DNA from: Gemmatimonas aurantiaca T-27
GTDB lineage: Bacteria > Gemmatimonadota > Gemmatimonadetes > Gemmatimonadales > Gemmatimonadaceae
DNA: 64,000 nt
Assembly: GCF_000010305.1 (NCBI RefSeq)
Contig: NC_012489.1
Coordinates: forward strand, 4,409,646 to 4,473,645
Reading direction: 5' to 3'
Positions 34,501 to 45,661 of the stretch are shown in pieces. Below the pieces are notes generated by a model that saw only the letters and a program-made list of their open reading frames with translations, made no database searches and had not been told where the DNA came from. The translations under genes were made by a program, and so were the position numbers. The number at the start of each line of letters is the position of its first letter. Position 1 is the first letter of the stretch.

Positions 34501-37500
34501 GGCCGGTGGAGCCAGACTGCCTCGCCCGAAGAGCAGCTGGGTCGCCAGATCCTGAAAGAGTGCAGCCTGTGACGCGGTGAGATCGAGCTCCCGCAACTCG
34601 ATCTGCGTCACCGTTGCTGCGATATCGAAGGCACGCTGTGCCGCGTGTGCCGCATGGTACCGATCGGCCAGCGCAAACGCGGCCTCGCGGCTGTCGGCCA
34701 CAAAAGTACTGAACGCCACACTCACCGATTGACCGGGCGGAACCTGAACATGTGTCCGCAAGGCCATGATCGGATCGAGCACTGCACCGGTTGTTCCAGA
34801 GAGCGGTCCACTGTCGTCGCACACTGCGGGATTCCGCACGGACCGTCCGCGTCCGATGAAGCGAGCACGATCGGTCTCACAACTGACGGAGCCAAGCCGA
34901 TCAGGGCCATCGTCCACGAGGTGCACACACCAGCGGGCAGGGTCCGACGGCGACCGGGGCCGGCGGTAGGCCGTGATGGCCGAACACCATGCATGCCATT
35001 CCGTTTCGACAAACAGATTGGAAAAGGCGGGGTGTGCACGGTCGGTGTCGACCGACGTCATGACGATCTCACTGTAGCTGGTCAGTTCGATGTCATGCGA
35101 CGTCCGCCCGGTGTTCGTGATTGTGATACGCCGGACTTCAGCGGCGTCACCCGGCATGACGGTGATCTCTGTCTGGGTGGTGATCTCGCCATCGACCCGG
35201 TGCAGCGAGACACGATCGAGCGCCATGTACGCCGACGAACTCTCCACCGACGGTCCAAGAGGGGCCGCGCCCGCAGACCACAATCGTCCGGTGGTCAGGT
35301 CTTTGAGATAGAAAAACTGACCCAAGTCATCAGTCGTGGCGTCTGCGCGCCAGCGGGTGACCGCCATCGTGTTGTGGAGACTGTAGCCACTGCCACTGTG
35401 GTTCAACATCACGGTGTAGGAGCCGGAACCGAGCAGCGCGACGCGTGGCGCTGCAGCGAGCATGGATGCGTTGGTGGTATCCACGACACGGGCCACGGAC
35501 GGCTCGGCGAGTTCGGCGCGCTCCGGTGCATCCTGCAGTCCAGGCTCCGCCGTGCGTTTCACGACCACGCGCGGCACCCGTTCATGCAGCAGCTGCTCGG
35601 CGGCCTTCACAAGAGGATCCGCGTGAAACCGCTGCACCCAGATATCGGACCGAAGCACGTTGGTCAGAGCCACCAATGTCATGCCGACGTGGTGCGCCAT
35701 CCAGGCTTGCACCGCATCAAACGATTCACCGGGTGCCGGCCTGGTATAGTCGAGTGCATCGAAGAACCCGTAGGGCCCGAGCACACCCATGGCTTCGAAT
35801 GTCCGAAGATTGGCCAGTGCTCTGCGTGGATCCACGAGCGCCGCCAAGGCGGTGGCATAGGGCGCTACGACGATATCGCGTCCGAGACCACGCTGCAGCG
35901 CCAGGTCGGGCACACCAAACGCCCGGTACTGATATGTCTGTTCATGATCACGCACGTTGTGGAGGCTTTCACTCATCCCCCACGGGGTGCCCTTGGCACG
36001 TGCATACCGACGCTGTTGTTCGACGGCGCCATCGTACGTCTGGTCGAGCAATGTGCCGGGCAGCGATCGCATGACCAGCAGCGGCATGAGATACTCGAAC
36101 ATGCTGCCGCTCCACGACACCAGCGTTGTGGCTCCTCGCGCATGGGTCAGCAGACGGGACAGGCGGAACCAGTGCTCCACCGGCACATCATTCTTGGCGA
36201 TCGCCACAAAACTGGCCAACCGGGCTTCCGACGCCAGCAGATCATAGAACGCGTCGTCATTGGCCATCGTGTCCGTGTGAAAGCCAATCGTGAACAGCTT
36301 CCGTGACGGATCGTACAGGAAGCCAAACTCCATCTCCATCACCCACGTACGCGCTTGCCCTGCCAGCCGGCGTAAACGCGGCGCCAGTGCAGGATGTTCG
36401 GCCGCGAGCTGTCGGCATCCCTGACGCACCGCCAGGAGATGTCCCGCCAGATTGCCACTGTCGACGGTGCTGACATAGGCCGGCGGCAGCGGCGCCAGAT
36501 CCTTCAGATCGTACCAATTGAGAAAGTGCCCACGATAGCGCTGCAGGCGGTGCATGCTGGCAAAAGTGCGTTCGAGTCGCTCGACCACATCGTCAACGGT
36601 GATGAGGCCGAGGTCGTGCGCGCTGAGTGTCGCCAGGAGCTGCAAGCCGATGTTGGTGGGTGATGTGCGCATGGCCACCACGGGTGCAGGATCTGCCTGA
36701 AAGTTGTCTGGGGCCAACCAATGGGATTCGGCCGTGACGAATCGATCGAAGAACGCCCAGTGCTGCTCTGCATAGCGCTGCACGTCGGCGCGCTCTTCAT
36801 CAGAGAGCTGGCTGCGGTCGGTGACGAGTGGTTGACTCCAGTGTGCAACGAACCATGGCGCGCTGAGCCACAGCAGCACCAAGGGCCACATGGACAACAC
36901 GAGCGGCAGGAGCGTGGACCATGCTCCATTCGTGAGCAGGATTGTGCGGATCGAGGCCCCGGTGATGCTCACCGCGATAAGCACGACCAACATCGTGACG
37001 ACACGGAAAGCCCGGCGGCTCTCGCGAGGGACATCGATCACCTGCTGTTCCACGAGTGCTGCCGATTGCCATTCCAGCAGCTGCCGGCGGGATATGCAGA
37101 CGCGGTAGAGCGTGCGAAGAATCGCATCGGCGGAGATCCATGCCTGATGTGGCAGTACGACGATCGTCATGAACGCCTGCCGGGCGCCGATCCAAGCATC
37201 CTGCCCTATGGATGCATAGTGTTCACGCCAGGCTCCATCACGCGGCAGCCGCAGCAGCGCAAAACCCAGTGCCACCACCCACGGTGCGATCACCAGTGCC
37301 AGAGTGAGCAGCGTCCAGTACACCGATGATCCCGGCAACACGGCCCACGCCACGCACAGCAGCAGCATCTGCGAGATCTCGATTGTGCTACGACGCAGAT
37401 TGTCGACAATCTTCCAGCGCGCGAGGAACGACAATCGGTTGCGTTCGCGTCCAGCCGGACCGGGTACCGTTGCGCGCAGCCAGGTCAGGAGCTGCCAGTC

Positions 37501-39861
37501 TCCGCGAATCCACCGATGCTTGCGACGACTGTAGCTGAGATAGGTAGACGGAAAGTCGTCGTAGACAATGACATCACTGGCAAGCCCGGCGCGGGCATAG
37601 TTGCCTTCGAGCAGATCGTGCGAGAGCAACACGTTCTCCGGAAAGCGGCCTTCCGTGACACGCTCGAAGATCTCGACATCGTAGATCCCTTTGCCGGTGT
37701 AACTGCCCTCGCCGTGGAGATCCTGATATACATCGGAGCTGGCCGTGGAGTAGGGATCCACGCCGGGTTGTCCCGACGCGATCGCCGCGAACCACGAGGC
37801 GTGCGCGCTGGGTAGCGAGACCCCGACCCGCGGCTGAAGAATGCCAAATCCACGCCGCACACAGTGCCGCGACACATCGTACACGGCCCGGTTGAGCGGA
37901 TGGGCCATGGTGCCGATCAGCGCAGCCGCGCCGTCCTGTGGCAACATGGTATCGGCGTCCAGGGTGATGGCGAACCGCGCGCCCTGAAGCACCGAGACAT
38001 CTTCGCTGATCAGCGAAAATCCCGAACGATCACCGTCGCGAAGCAGGCGATTGAACACGTGGATCTTGCCACGCTTTCGTTCCCAGCCCATCCAGGTGTC
38101 CTGGCTGGCATTCCATTGACGCGCGCGATGCAACAGGAAGAAACGTGCGGGGCCATCGGTGGCATACTGCGCATTCAGGCGGGCAATTCCCTGCTCTGCC
38201 GTGGAGACAATTGCCGTATCCCCCGGCATGGTCTCCTGTGGAGCATCCATGAAATCGGAGAGCAACGCGAAGTGCAGAGGGGCGTCACTGTTTGCCAGAA
38301 ACTGCACTTCCAGGCGTTCCAGCGCCCGCTGTACATCACGCGGATCTCCGAAGAGTGTCGGCATCACCAACACCGTGTGGTGCGCGGATGCGACACCGGA
38401 CATTCGAAGATCGAGACGAGGCAGCACCTGCGTGGGCAGGACGGCCATGATCACTTGCTGTACGAGCACGAGCCCGAGATCCACCAACGGTCCGACCAGC
38501 AACAGCAGAAACCAGATCGGTTCGACCGTCGGCGGTCCGCGCATGAGCAGGACTGCCAGGAAGGCAACAGTGGTGCACGCCGTGAGTCCGCCGATCAACA
38601 CGACATTCGGTGCGCGATAGGCCCAGCGTTGGAGGCGTTGCCGGAACGTGGGTCGGTAGCCGGCCCATCGTTCGAGATCCTCGAGCCCCTGATCGACGAG
38701 ATAGTAGCCGACGTGCCCGTATGGTGGGGTCTCACCAGGAACCGATGTGCGGATGCCCTGATGCGCCAATTCGACGGCACGCGTCGCCACAGCCACTTCG
38801 GATCGACCAGTCGCCTTGGCAATGCGCTCCACGACATGGCGATAGTGGTCGCGCGTGGCGAACACCATGGTGGGATAGGTCCCATCGGGATCTGCGCACA
38901 ACACCGTATTCATCGCGCTCTGTTGTTCGACGAATACTCGCCAGTCGCGCAGGCCGACCTCACGCAGGCTGGTAATACTGTTCGCCATTACACGCTGCGT
39001 CAGGGCCAGTCGCTGCGTCGATTCGGCCACAACCTGAGCGGGAGGCACACCGGCGTCGTGCAACCAGTGTTCGAGCCATTCCAGAGCGATGGATGCCCCT
39101 TCAGTCTGGCGAAGCAGTTGTAGAAATCGTGATACAAAGTGCGGTGACAGTGCGTGATCCTGTTCGGCAAACTCCTGCAGCGCGAGGCGCACATGCGGAC
39201 CACCAAGCGAATTGGCGTCACGAATACGATCGGCGGCAGCGGTGGCCCGGGCTCGTTCGTCCAGACGCATCACCGTTCGCAGTGTCATGCGGCGCACACT
39301 TTCGATGAGCCCCAGGCGCAACATGGCCGGTATGGCCCACAATTCACCAATCGATAGTGGCGTCACGCCCTGAAAGGCTTCGACGTACAGATCCACATTG
39401 ACGGGTGTCAATCGCGCTTCGGTATGCGAGATCAGCGAAATCGCCATTTCATAGACACGCGGATAGCCGGTCAGTGGGCCAGACATCAGCTCCGGCAGCT
39501 CGCGGTAAAATCCACCTGGCAGGCTGCTCCGCACCGCCTGCAATTGCTCTTGCACCACATGGTAATTGTCGAGAAACCAATCGCCTGCTGCATCACCTTC
39601 CACTTCTGTCGCTGCCGAAAGAATCAATCGATTGCGGGCAGTGGCCAGAATTTCGCGGGTCTGAGCGAGCCGCTCCAGTAACCTGGCGGGCCGCAGCGGA
39701 CTTCGGCCCGCGACGATCTTCTGATGGCGTGCGATCTCCCGGGCTCGCGCTGCAAGGTGATCCGCACCCAGCAGATCGCCTCTGATCGGCCCTGCGAGCA
39801 ACTCTTCACTGGCATTGGTGCGCAGTGAAGGGGTACGAATCGACCCGGGAAACCATCGCAT
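31528..39861 (-). CDS. ndvB: Cyclic beta-1,2-glucan synthase (NdvB/ChvB-like)
   Basis: 2777 residues, by far the longest gene here and close to the family's usual ~2800. The glycosyltransferase region has the acidic motif LDADTMLPQDG near residue 632 and RRKHRWIRGDWQ near 780, with membrane helices around 420-480 and 830-1010. A glycoamylase-like segment (WSGSMFEYLMPLL) is near 1250. Two GH94-type beta-sandwich regions (about 1510-1640 and 2010-2120) precede the GH94 catalytic barrel, whose acid is in GTGDWNDGLN near 2454. It makes cyclic glucans of the periplasm that act in osmoadaptation. It stands alone on the minus strand; no glucan exporter gene is adjacent. Confidence 0.92.
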   Translation of the reverse strand: MRWFPGSIRTPSLRTNASEELLAGPIRGDLLGADHLAARAREIARHQKIVAGRSPLRPARLLERLAQTREILATARNRLILSAATEVEGDAAGDWFLDNYHVVQEQLQAVRSSLPGGFYRELPELMSGPLTGYPRVYEMAISLISHTEARLTPVNVDLYVEAFQGVTPLSIGELWAIPAMLRLGLIESVRRMTLRTVMRLDERARATAAADRIRDANSLGGPHVRLALQEFAEQDHALSPHFVSRFLQLLRQTEGASIALEWLEHWLHDAGVPPAQVVAESTQRLALTQRVMANSITSLREVGLRDWRVFVEQQSAMNTVLCADPDGTYPTMVFATRDHYRHVVERIAKATGRSEVAVATRAVELAHQGIRTSVPGETPPYGHVGYYLVDQGLEDLERWAGYRPTFRQRLQRWAYRAPNVVLIGGLTACTTVAFLAVLLMRGPPTVEPIWFLLLLVGPLVDLGLVLVQQVIMAVLPTQVLPRLDLRMSGVASAHHTVLVMPTLFGDPRDVQRALERLEVQFLANSDAPLHFALLSDFMDAPQETMPGDTAIVSTAEQGIARLNAQYATDGPARFFLLHRARQWNASQDTWMGWERKRGKIHVFNRLLRDGDRSGFSLISEDVSVLQGARFAITLDADTMLPQDGAAALIGTMAHPLNRAVYDVSRHCVRRGFGILQPRVGVSLPSAHASWFAAIASGQPGVDPYSTASSDVYQDLHGEGSYTGKGIYDVEIFERVTEGRFPENVLLSHDLLEGNYARAGLASDVIVYDDFPSTYLSYSRRKHRWIRGDWQLLTWLRATVPGPAGRERNRLSFLARWKIVDNLRRSTIEISQMLLLCVAWAVLPGSSVYWTLLTLALVIAPWVVALGFALLRLPRDGAWREHYASIGQDAWIGARQAFMTIVVLPHQAWISADAILRTLYRVCISRRQLLEWQSAALVEQQVIDVPRESRRAFRVVTMLVVLIAVSITGASIRTILLTNGAWSTLLPLVLSMWPLVLLWLSAPWFVAHWSQPLVTDRSQLSDEERADVQRYAEQHWAFFDRFVTAESHWLAPDNFQADPAPVVAMRTSPTNIGLQLLATLSAHDLGLITVDDVVERLERTFASMHRLQRYRGHFLNWYDLKDLAPLPPAYVSTVDSGNLAGHLLAVRQGCRQLAAEHPALAPRLRRLAGQARTWVMEMEFGFLYDPSRKLFTIGFHTDTMANDDAFYDLLASEARLASFVAIAKNDVPVEHWFRLSRLLTHARGATTLVSWSGSMFEYLMPLLVMRSLPGTLLDQTYDGAVEQQRRYARAKGTPWGMSESLHNVRDHEQTYQYRAFGVPDLALQRGLGRDIVVAPYATALAALVDPRRALANLRTFEAMGVLGPYGFFDALDYTRPAPGESFDAVQAWMAHHVGMTLVALTNVLRSDIWVQRFHADPLVKAAEQLLHERVPRVVVKRTAEPGLQDAPERAELAEPSVARVVDTTNASMLAAAPRVALLGSGSYTVMLNHSGSGYSLHNTMAVTRWRADATTDDLGQFFYLKDLTTGRLWSAGAAPLGPSVESSSAYMALDRVSLHRVDGEITTQTEITVMPGDAAEVRRITITNTGRTSHDIELTSYSEIVMTSVDTDRAHPAFSNLFVETEWHAWCSAITAYRRPRSPSDPARWCVHLVDDGPDRLGSVSCETDRARFIGRGRSVRNPAVCDDSGPLSGTTGAVLDPIMALRTHVQVPPGQSVSVAFSTFVADSREAAFALADRYHAAHAAQRAFDIAATVTQIELRELDLTASQAALFQDLATQLLFGRGSLAPPADERWRNRSAQPSLWVHGISGDLPIVLATIDSMAGLATLRELCMAHHYWRRRGVLVDLVIINGEQHGYQQELRDAINDAIASFGDSAFIDQSGGTFVRRRDGLTSSDYLMLSATARLQVPCDGRSLQRLLSVADVRATGSTVPSGSDRGALATIVSAIKPLVEPLLPALVHTPPSASAPTLALSLPPLRFDNGIGGLDEDDSYLMRVDAQHLPPAPWINVIANPRGGCIVSESGIGCTWAENAHFFRLTPWHNDPVSNPISDVLYLQDEERGDLWSATPAPVSGVGEYRVRHGTGSTTFEHEHNGIGTELTVSVPEADAVRLSVLRLTNRTDRPRQLVVTAFVEWVLGAHRDITQHQVRTRYVRDESCLMAGNSFDPAFMDWVAFLGVSEPVTSHTADRAAFLGARGSRRDPLALRQGDLDGRTGADLDPCGALQMRVTLAAGETRDIVVQVGAAASEAEARVLLARYRTPSLARDAIQHVQTAWTNRLGVIRVETPESSFDALINTWMLYQTTSSRLWARTGLYQSSGAYGFRDQLQDAMALLYAEPALARAQILRAAARQFTEGDVQHWWHPHTGRGVRTRFSDDLVWLPYLVDHYVRVTGDSAILDVVIPFLASEPLAPHEHERYELPAVSTEVASLYDHCRRALTRACTHGAHGLPLIGTGDWNDGLNLVGAEGRGESVWLAWFLISTLRTFADRAETRGDTAEASRFRDQANVYVEAVETHGWDGAWYRRAYYDDGTPIGTASDSECRIDSLAQSWSVISGAGQPERQRQAMESVQALLVQRDARLIQLLSPPFDQGTRNPGYIKGYLPGVRENGAQYTHAALWVVMATALQGDGDQAFALFQLLNPLTHGGSPAGMEQYKVEPYVVAADVYTAAAQHGRGGWTWYTGSAGWMYRVGLEHLLGITKEGNVLRVKPNVPDDWPGFSLVYRFGAAQYEIEVRGPSAIRQHGARTVVDDALSGDGRILLIDDGRRHRVVIDGNVPTGSA

Positions 39862-40100
39862 GTCGGCGGCAGGGAGGCATGGTAGTAGTCAGGATCGTGT
39901 GCCGTTGCAGCCCAAATCACGGTTTTGTACAGGGACTGCGAACCATCGACCGCCCAATCGCTCTGGATCACGAGCTTTGGGTCTTGTTGTATGAATACAC
40001 CACCCCACAGCGACGGATCGGTCAATCATGCGCCTTTCCTGATATCCGATGGCTTGGATTCACGTATTGTCCGGCATGTGATTTGCGTCAACATTGCGGT

Positions 40101-40319
40101 ATGACTCCTGCCTTCCCTTCCCCCTCGCGTTTCGACGGACCGGAACGCCGCCAGAATCCGCACCTCCGCGAACTCGTGGACGAGATGCTGGCTTCCATCC
40201 GTATCGCCGCGAATCAGGATCTCTGGACGCCTGACGAACGCACCCGCTGTGAAGCGGACATGCTGCGCATCATGGCCACCGTGCGCTCCAAGGCTCTCGA
40301 AGGACGTCCCAAGTCCTGA
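40101..40319 (+). CDS. Small hypothetical protein
   Basis: 72 residues from the ATG at 40101: a Pro-rich start then an amphipathic helix-rich part (HLRELVDEMLASIRIAANQDLW, shown in two blocks HLRELVDEML and ASIRIAANQDLW) with many charges. No family recognised. The frame is open upstream to 39825, and a CPACD motif lies there, but that part crosses the glucan-synthase promoter region. Ends 67 bp before the convergent universal-stress gene, with a hairpin between. Confidence 0.5.
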   Translation: MTPAFPSPSRFDGPERRQNPHLRELVDEMLASIRIAANQDLWTPDERTRCEADMLRIMATVRSKALEGRPKS

Positions 40320-40320
40320 C

Positions 40321-40361
40321 CCATGCAGCGGCTCGCGGCTCCGGCCACGAGCCGCTCATGG
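40321..40361. terminator. Bidirectional terminator hairpin
   Basis: AGCGGCTCG (40327-40335) and CGAGCCGCT (40348-40356) form a perfect 9-bp stem, extended by CCATG/CATGG flanks with a bulge. It lies between convergent genes ending at 40319 and 40387. The repeated GTCAGTTGTT unit just after it (about 40365-40386) is a short direct duplication. Confidence 0.6.
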
Positions 40362-40386
40362 CGGTCAGTTGTTGGTCAGTTGTTCG

Positions 40387-41673
40387 TCAGTCGAACACCA
40401 ATTGTGTCTGTCCGTCGCTGTAGCTGATGCGCAGCACCCGGTCGCGGCCTTCCTGGTCCGCGATCACGTCGACGTGGCCCCGCCCGCGCACCTGATGCGT
40501 GAGGTGACCACTCGTGGTGTCTCCGAACATCAGCATGACCCGACCTTCCGGTCCATCCAGGCTCGCTCCGGCAAAAACGAGATGGTGCCCGATGGGCTGC
40601 ACACCGATGTCAGGCTGGTGCACTTCCACTGTGCACTCGCGCCCTGCGTTGCGGGCCGAAAAATCCGCGAGCTCCGTATCGAGACGCTCCACTGATAGCC
40701 GGCGTGTCTGCTGGTGCAGCGCCACGGCCTGTGCCCGGGCCTGTGCCAGTGTGCGCGCACTGCCCGGTACACAAAGCACCGAACACGAAGCCGAGCGCAC
40801 CAACTCCGCGCCAACACTGCCCAGCACCATGCGCCGCAGGAAGCCGTAGCCGTGTGTGGCCGTGACCACGAGATCAGCGCCCACTGCGGACACATGCTCC
40901 ACCAGGCGCACCGACGCCGTGCCGTCGAGCAGTACGGAGTCGAACGTGAGCCCCGGACGGTGCAGGTGTGCGATCAGTTCCGCAAAACTGCTGCGGGCCT
41001 GAGTGCGATACTCCTCGGCGAAGTCGCGCAGCATCGGTGCCGTGCCACTCAGCGACGGCGCAACATGCACGAGCTGCACCCAGGCATCCGGTGCAATGAA
41101 GTCGAGCGCAACCTGCGCGGCATAGATACTGAAGACGCTGAAGTCGGTGGCGATCACGACACGCTTGGGCAGTACTTCGAGATCACTGCTCACGGCGAAT
41201 ACGGGGGTATCACCAAGCTGGAGCAACCGCAGCACCGACTCACCACCGAGGATGCGCTCCACGAGATCGTGTTTGCCACGACCCACCACCACGACGCGGG
41301 CTTCCGTTTCCCGAGCCTGCCTGACGATCTCGCGCACGGGATCACCGCCGCGCACCGTCACAGGCCACGGGGCATCGGGCACGAGGCGATCCATCTGCGC
41401 GCGCAACGACTCCTGCCGCGTCGCCATCAGCACGTTGACAGGCACGCCGGGCATGGGCATCGCGTCGAACGCGTACGTGGGCATGGTGTTCGGCACGAGC
41501 GCGCTGATCACCTGCACCGGTGCGCCGGTGTGTGCGGCGAGTGCGCGGGCCATGGGAAACGCCGCGTCCGACGCCGGTGCACTGTCGCTGGCCAACAGCA
41601 ACGGTCCACGCGGTGCCACGACCGGCTCGAACGTGGACAGAAAGTCGTTGATACGCGGCTCGCTCGTGCCCAT
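40387..41673 (-). CDS. Tandem universal stress protein with DUF5335-like tail
   Basis: 428 residues from the ATG at 41673. Two Usp domains occur in tandem: residues about 25-165 (VVVVGRGKHDLVERILGGES holds the G2xG9G(S/T)-like ATP loop) and about 168-305 (VVTATHGYGFLRRMVLGSVG). After residue ~325 comes a DUF5335-like beta domain (GRVMLMFGD, HVDVIADQEGRDRVLRI). Usp proteins bind ATP and help survive starvation or stress; the attached domain has no known role. An upstream Arg/Pro-rich extension of the frame was not used. Confidence 0.88.
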   Translation of the reverse strand: MGTSEPRINDFLSTFEPVVAPRGPLLLASDSAPASDAAFPMARALAAHTGAPVQVISALVPNTMPTYAFDAMPMPGVPVNVLMATRQESLRAQMDRLVPDAPWPVTVRGGDPVREIVRQARETEARVVVVGRGKHDLVERILGGESVLRLLQLGDTPVFAVSSDLEVLPKRVVIATDFSVFSIYAAQVALDFIAPDAWVQLVHVAPSLSGTAPMLRDFAEEYRTQARSSFAELIAHLHRPGLTFDSVLLDGTASVRLVEHVSAVGADLVVTATHGYGFLRRMVLGSVGAELVRSASCSVLCVPGSARTLAQARAQAVALHQQTRRLSVERLDTELADFSARNAGRECTVEVHQPDIGVQPIGHHLVFAGASLDGPEGRVMLMFGDTTSGHLTHQVRGRGHVDVIADQEGRDRVLRISYSDGQTQLVFD

Positions 41674-41775
41674 GGGTCTCTCGGCTGAAGGAGGCGTTTC
41701 CCTGTTCCGGTCCATCTGATACCGACAGGGACAACACCTTGGTTCCTTCAGCATCGGCCAACGAGGCACGTCACA

Positions 41776-43440
<1,665 letters not shown>

Positions 43441-43574
43441 GGAAGCACCGGGCAGGCGTTTGCGGCGCGGCATCCACATGATGCCGGCAAGAGACGTGTG
43501 CCTGGTGCTGATCCATGCTGCTCCTCACATCGAGAGGGCGGCTTCGCCGGGTGCGAAGCCAGTGCTGCAATATA

Positions 43575-44024
43575 CTACCCGCGCTTACTGGCGGCCGTCA
43601 TTTCGCCCGTGATGCGGAGCGTGTCTTCCTGGTGCGTTTCACTGCGCTCATCGGCGGGAATGATCCCCGCGTCATTGAGCATGAGCCCGAAGGCATCGGG
43701 TACCATCGCGGGCCAGAGGATCAGCCCCGTGAGGCGCAGGATGGGGCGAGGCCGCCGCCCGGTGCCCGCGTAGCGGCGGCGCGCCCACAGCTCATACACC
43801 GACGTCAGCATGCCCCCGAGTACCGCGAACAGCGACCACGTGATCAACGCCTCGACCAGTGGCAGGTCGAACACCATCCAGGCCAGCACCGCGTAGCTGA
43901 GCACCAGTCCCATGATGCCCATGCCGCGACGCAGGGCAGCGTTGAGCACCACACACACCGTGGTCCAGAGCAGGACACCGAAGAGCACGATGGCCCACAT
44001 CACGTTGACGTGCAGAAATGTCAT
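43575..44024 (-). CDS. Hypothetical membrane protein
   Basis: 149 residues with four hydrophobic segments (about 5-27, 36-56, 58-75, and 95-112) and a soluble acidic/Thr-rich tail. No family recognised. It follows the M20 amidohydrolase by 45 bp on the same strand; a small hairpin (GTCGCG/CGCGAC) lies in that gap. Confidence 0.7.
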   Translation of the reverse strand: MTFLHVNVMWAIVLFGVLLWTTVCVVLNAALRRGMGIMGLVLSYAVLAWMVFDLPLVEALITWSLFAVLGGMLTSVYELWARRRYAGTGRRPRPILRLTGLILWPAMVPDAFGLMLNDAGIIPADERSETHQEDTLRITGEMTAASKRG

Positions 44025-44069
44025 GGTCTGTTCTCCGTGTAGGTCGCGTCGTCGCGACGGCTGCTGCGA

Positions 44070-45419
44070 CTACTTCCGTGCCGGTGTGCCGCTCAGATAG
44101 TCCGTCGCCAGGTTGGCCATGGCCCGTACACCGGTTTCGAGAGCGCCTTCATCCGCGAAAAACAGGGGCGAATGATTCACGGCGACGGTTGCCAGGTCAG
44201 TGCCCTTTGGCGTCACGCCCAGAAAGAAGAAGACACTGGGGATGGTGCGGGCAAACTCCGGAAAGTCTTCCGAGCCCATGATGGGACCGATCATCTGCAG
44301 ACCATTCGCACCGGCCGTGCGCTTGAGCGTGGGCAGCATGCGGTCGGTGAGCGTGGTGTCATTGGCCTGCACGAGGCCACCCTTGTCGATCTTCACGATG
44401 GCGGTGGCACCGGCCGACCGTGCGATGTCTTCAGCGGTGCGTGTGATGCGGGCGGCGATGTCCGCGCGCATCGCGTCATCGAAGGTGCGTAGTGTGCCCA
44501 CCATCACCACACTGTCCGGAATGATGTTGCTGCGATTGCCACCAGCGATCTGCCCCACCGTGATGACCGAAGGCAGATAGGCCACGTTCACCTGACGGCT
44601 GGCGATCGTCTGCAGCCCCAGCACCACCTGCGACGAGACCACGATCGGATCGACGCCCGACCAGGGCTGCGAACCGTGGGTCTGCTTGCCCTTGATGATG
44701 ATCGTGAAGTTGCCGGCTGCCGACATCTGCGGCCCCACGCGGATTCCGATGGACCCCACCGGTGTGGGCCACACGTGCAACCCGAAGACCGCCGCCGGCG
44801 CCGGATTGGTGAGCACGCCGTCCTTCACCATCGCGGCCGCGCCACCCAGTCCTTCTTCTGCCGGCTGGAAAATGAACTTCACCGTGCCGGGCAGCGTGGC
44901 CTTCATGCCCGCAAGCACTTCAGCGGCACCCATGAGAATGGCCACATGATTGTCGTGGCCGCAGGCGTGCATCACCCCCACTTCAGCACCCTGCCACTGG
45001 GTGCGCACCTTGCTGCGAAACGGCAGGTCGACCAGTTCGGTGACGGGGAGCGCATCCATGTCGGCTCGCAGCGCCACCACCGGGCCTGGACGTCCACCAC
45101 GCAACAGTCCGACCACGCCGGTGCCACCCACGCCGGTCTGGACTTCCAGTCCGAGCTGCTTGAGGTGTGCCGCGACGAGAGCCGCCGTGCGCGTTTCCTG
45201 ACCGCTCAGCTCGGGGTGTTCATGAATGTCGCGGCGCCAGCTCACCACCTTGGGCATCACCCCCGTCAAACGGCTTTCGATGGTGCGGGCCAGCTCTGCC
45301 GATGCGCCGCCCTGCGCGACACCGACGGTCGGCAACGCCGAACACAACGTTGCCGCCAACAACGCGGTGATGTGACGACGAACCGGAGCGATGAACGAAG
45401 GGGCGGAATGACGAGACAT
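44070..45419 (-). CDS. Secreted M20 amidohydrolase/peptidase
   Basis: 449 residues. A long Sec signal ends near VGVAQ (residue ~36). M20-family metal ligands: ALRADMDALPV, GVMHACGHDNHVA and GSEDFPEF. Closest in style to hippurate/N-acyl-amino-acid amidohydrolases (HxxE-type aminoacylases), which cleave an N-acyl or amide group from amino acids. Export to the periplasm suggests scavenging. Divergent from the FecR fusion gene, with 242 bp between them in which I see no gene. Confidence 0.9.
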   Translation of the reverse strand: MSRHSAPSFIAPVRRHITALLAATLCSALPTVGVAQGGASAELARTIESRLTGVMPKVVSWRRDIHEHPELSGQETRTAALVAAHLKQLGLEVQTGVGGTGVVGLLRGGRPGPVVALRADMDALPVTELVDLPFRSKVRTQWQGAEVGVMHACGHDNHVAILMGAAEVLAGMKATLPGTVKFIFQPAEEGLGGAAAMVKDGVLTNPAPAAVFGLHVWPTPVGSIGIRVGPQMSAAGNFTIIIKGKQTHGSQPWSGVDPIVVSSQVVLGLQTIASRQVNVAYLPSVITVGQIAGGNRSNIIPDSVVMVGTLRTFDDAMRADIAARITRTAEDIARSAGATAIVKIDKGGLVQANDTTLTDRMLPTLKRTAGANGLQMIGPIMGSEDFPEFARTIPSVFFFLGVTPKGTDLATVAVNHSPLFFADEGALETGVRAMANLATDYLSGTPARK

Positions 45420-45661
45420 GGCGAGCCTGTACGGGACGAGTCTTCGGATGCGATATGGTCAGGGCCGCTCAGGCCCATCCTAGCGAACGTATCCCAGGCT
45501 CGGGCCAGGCGATAGCGCTGGTGATTCCCGACGCCGATAGGCGATTTGCCGTTTGCTTCTGGCGATACCGTGCTGCAGGATCAATACACCACGCGACGTT
45601 GTATCCCGTTCCCATCGACGTCGCGGCAGGAGGCCCATCGCTCATCAGGAGGAGGGTACTC

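Noticed and set aside
40365-40386. Repeated GTCAGTTGTT as a regulatory site or att site
   Set aside because: Two to three imperfect copies lie between convergent genes beside a terminator; most likely a short slippage duplication.
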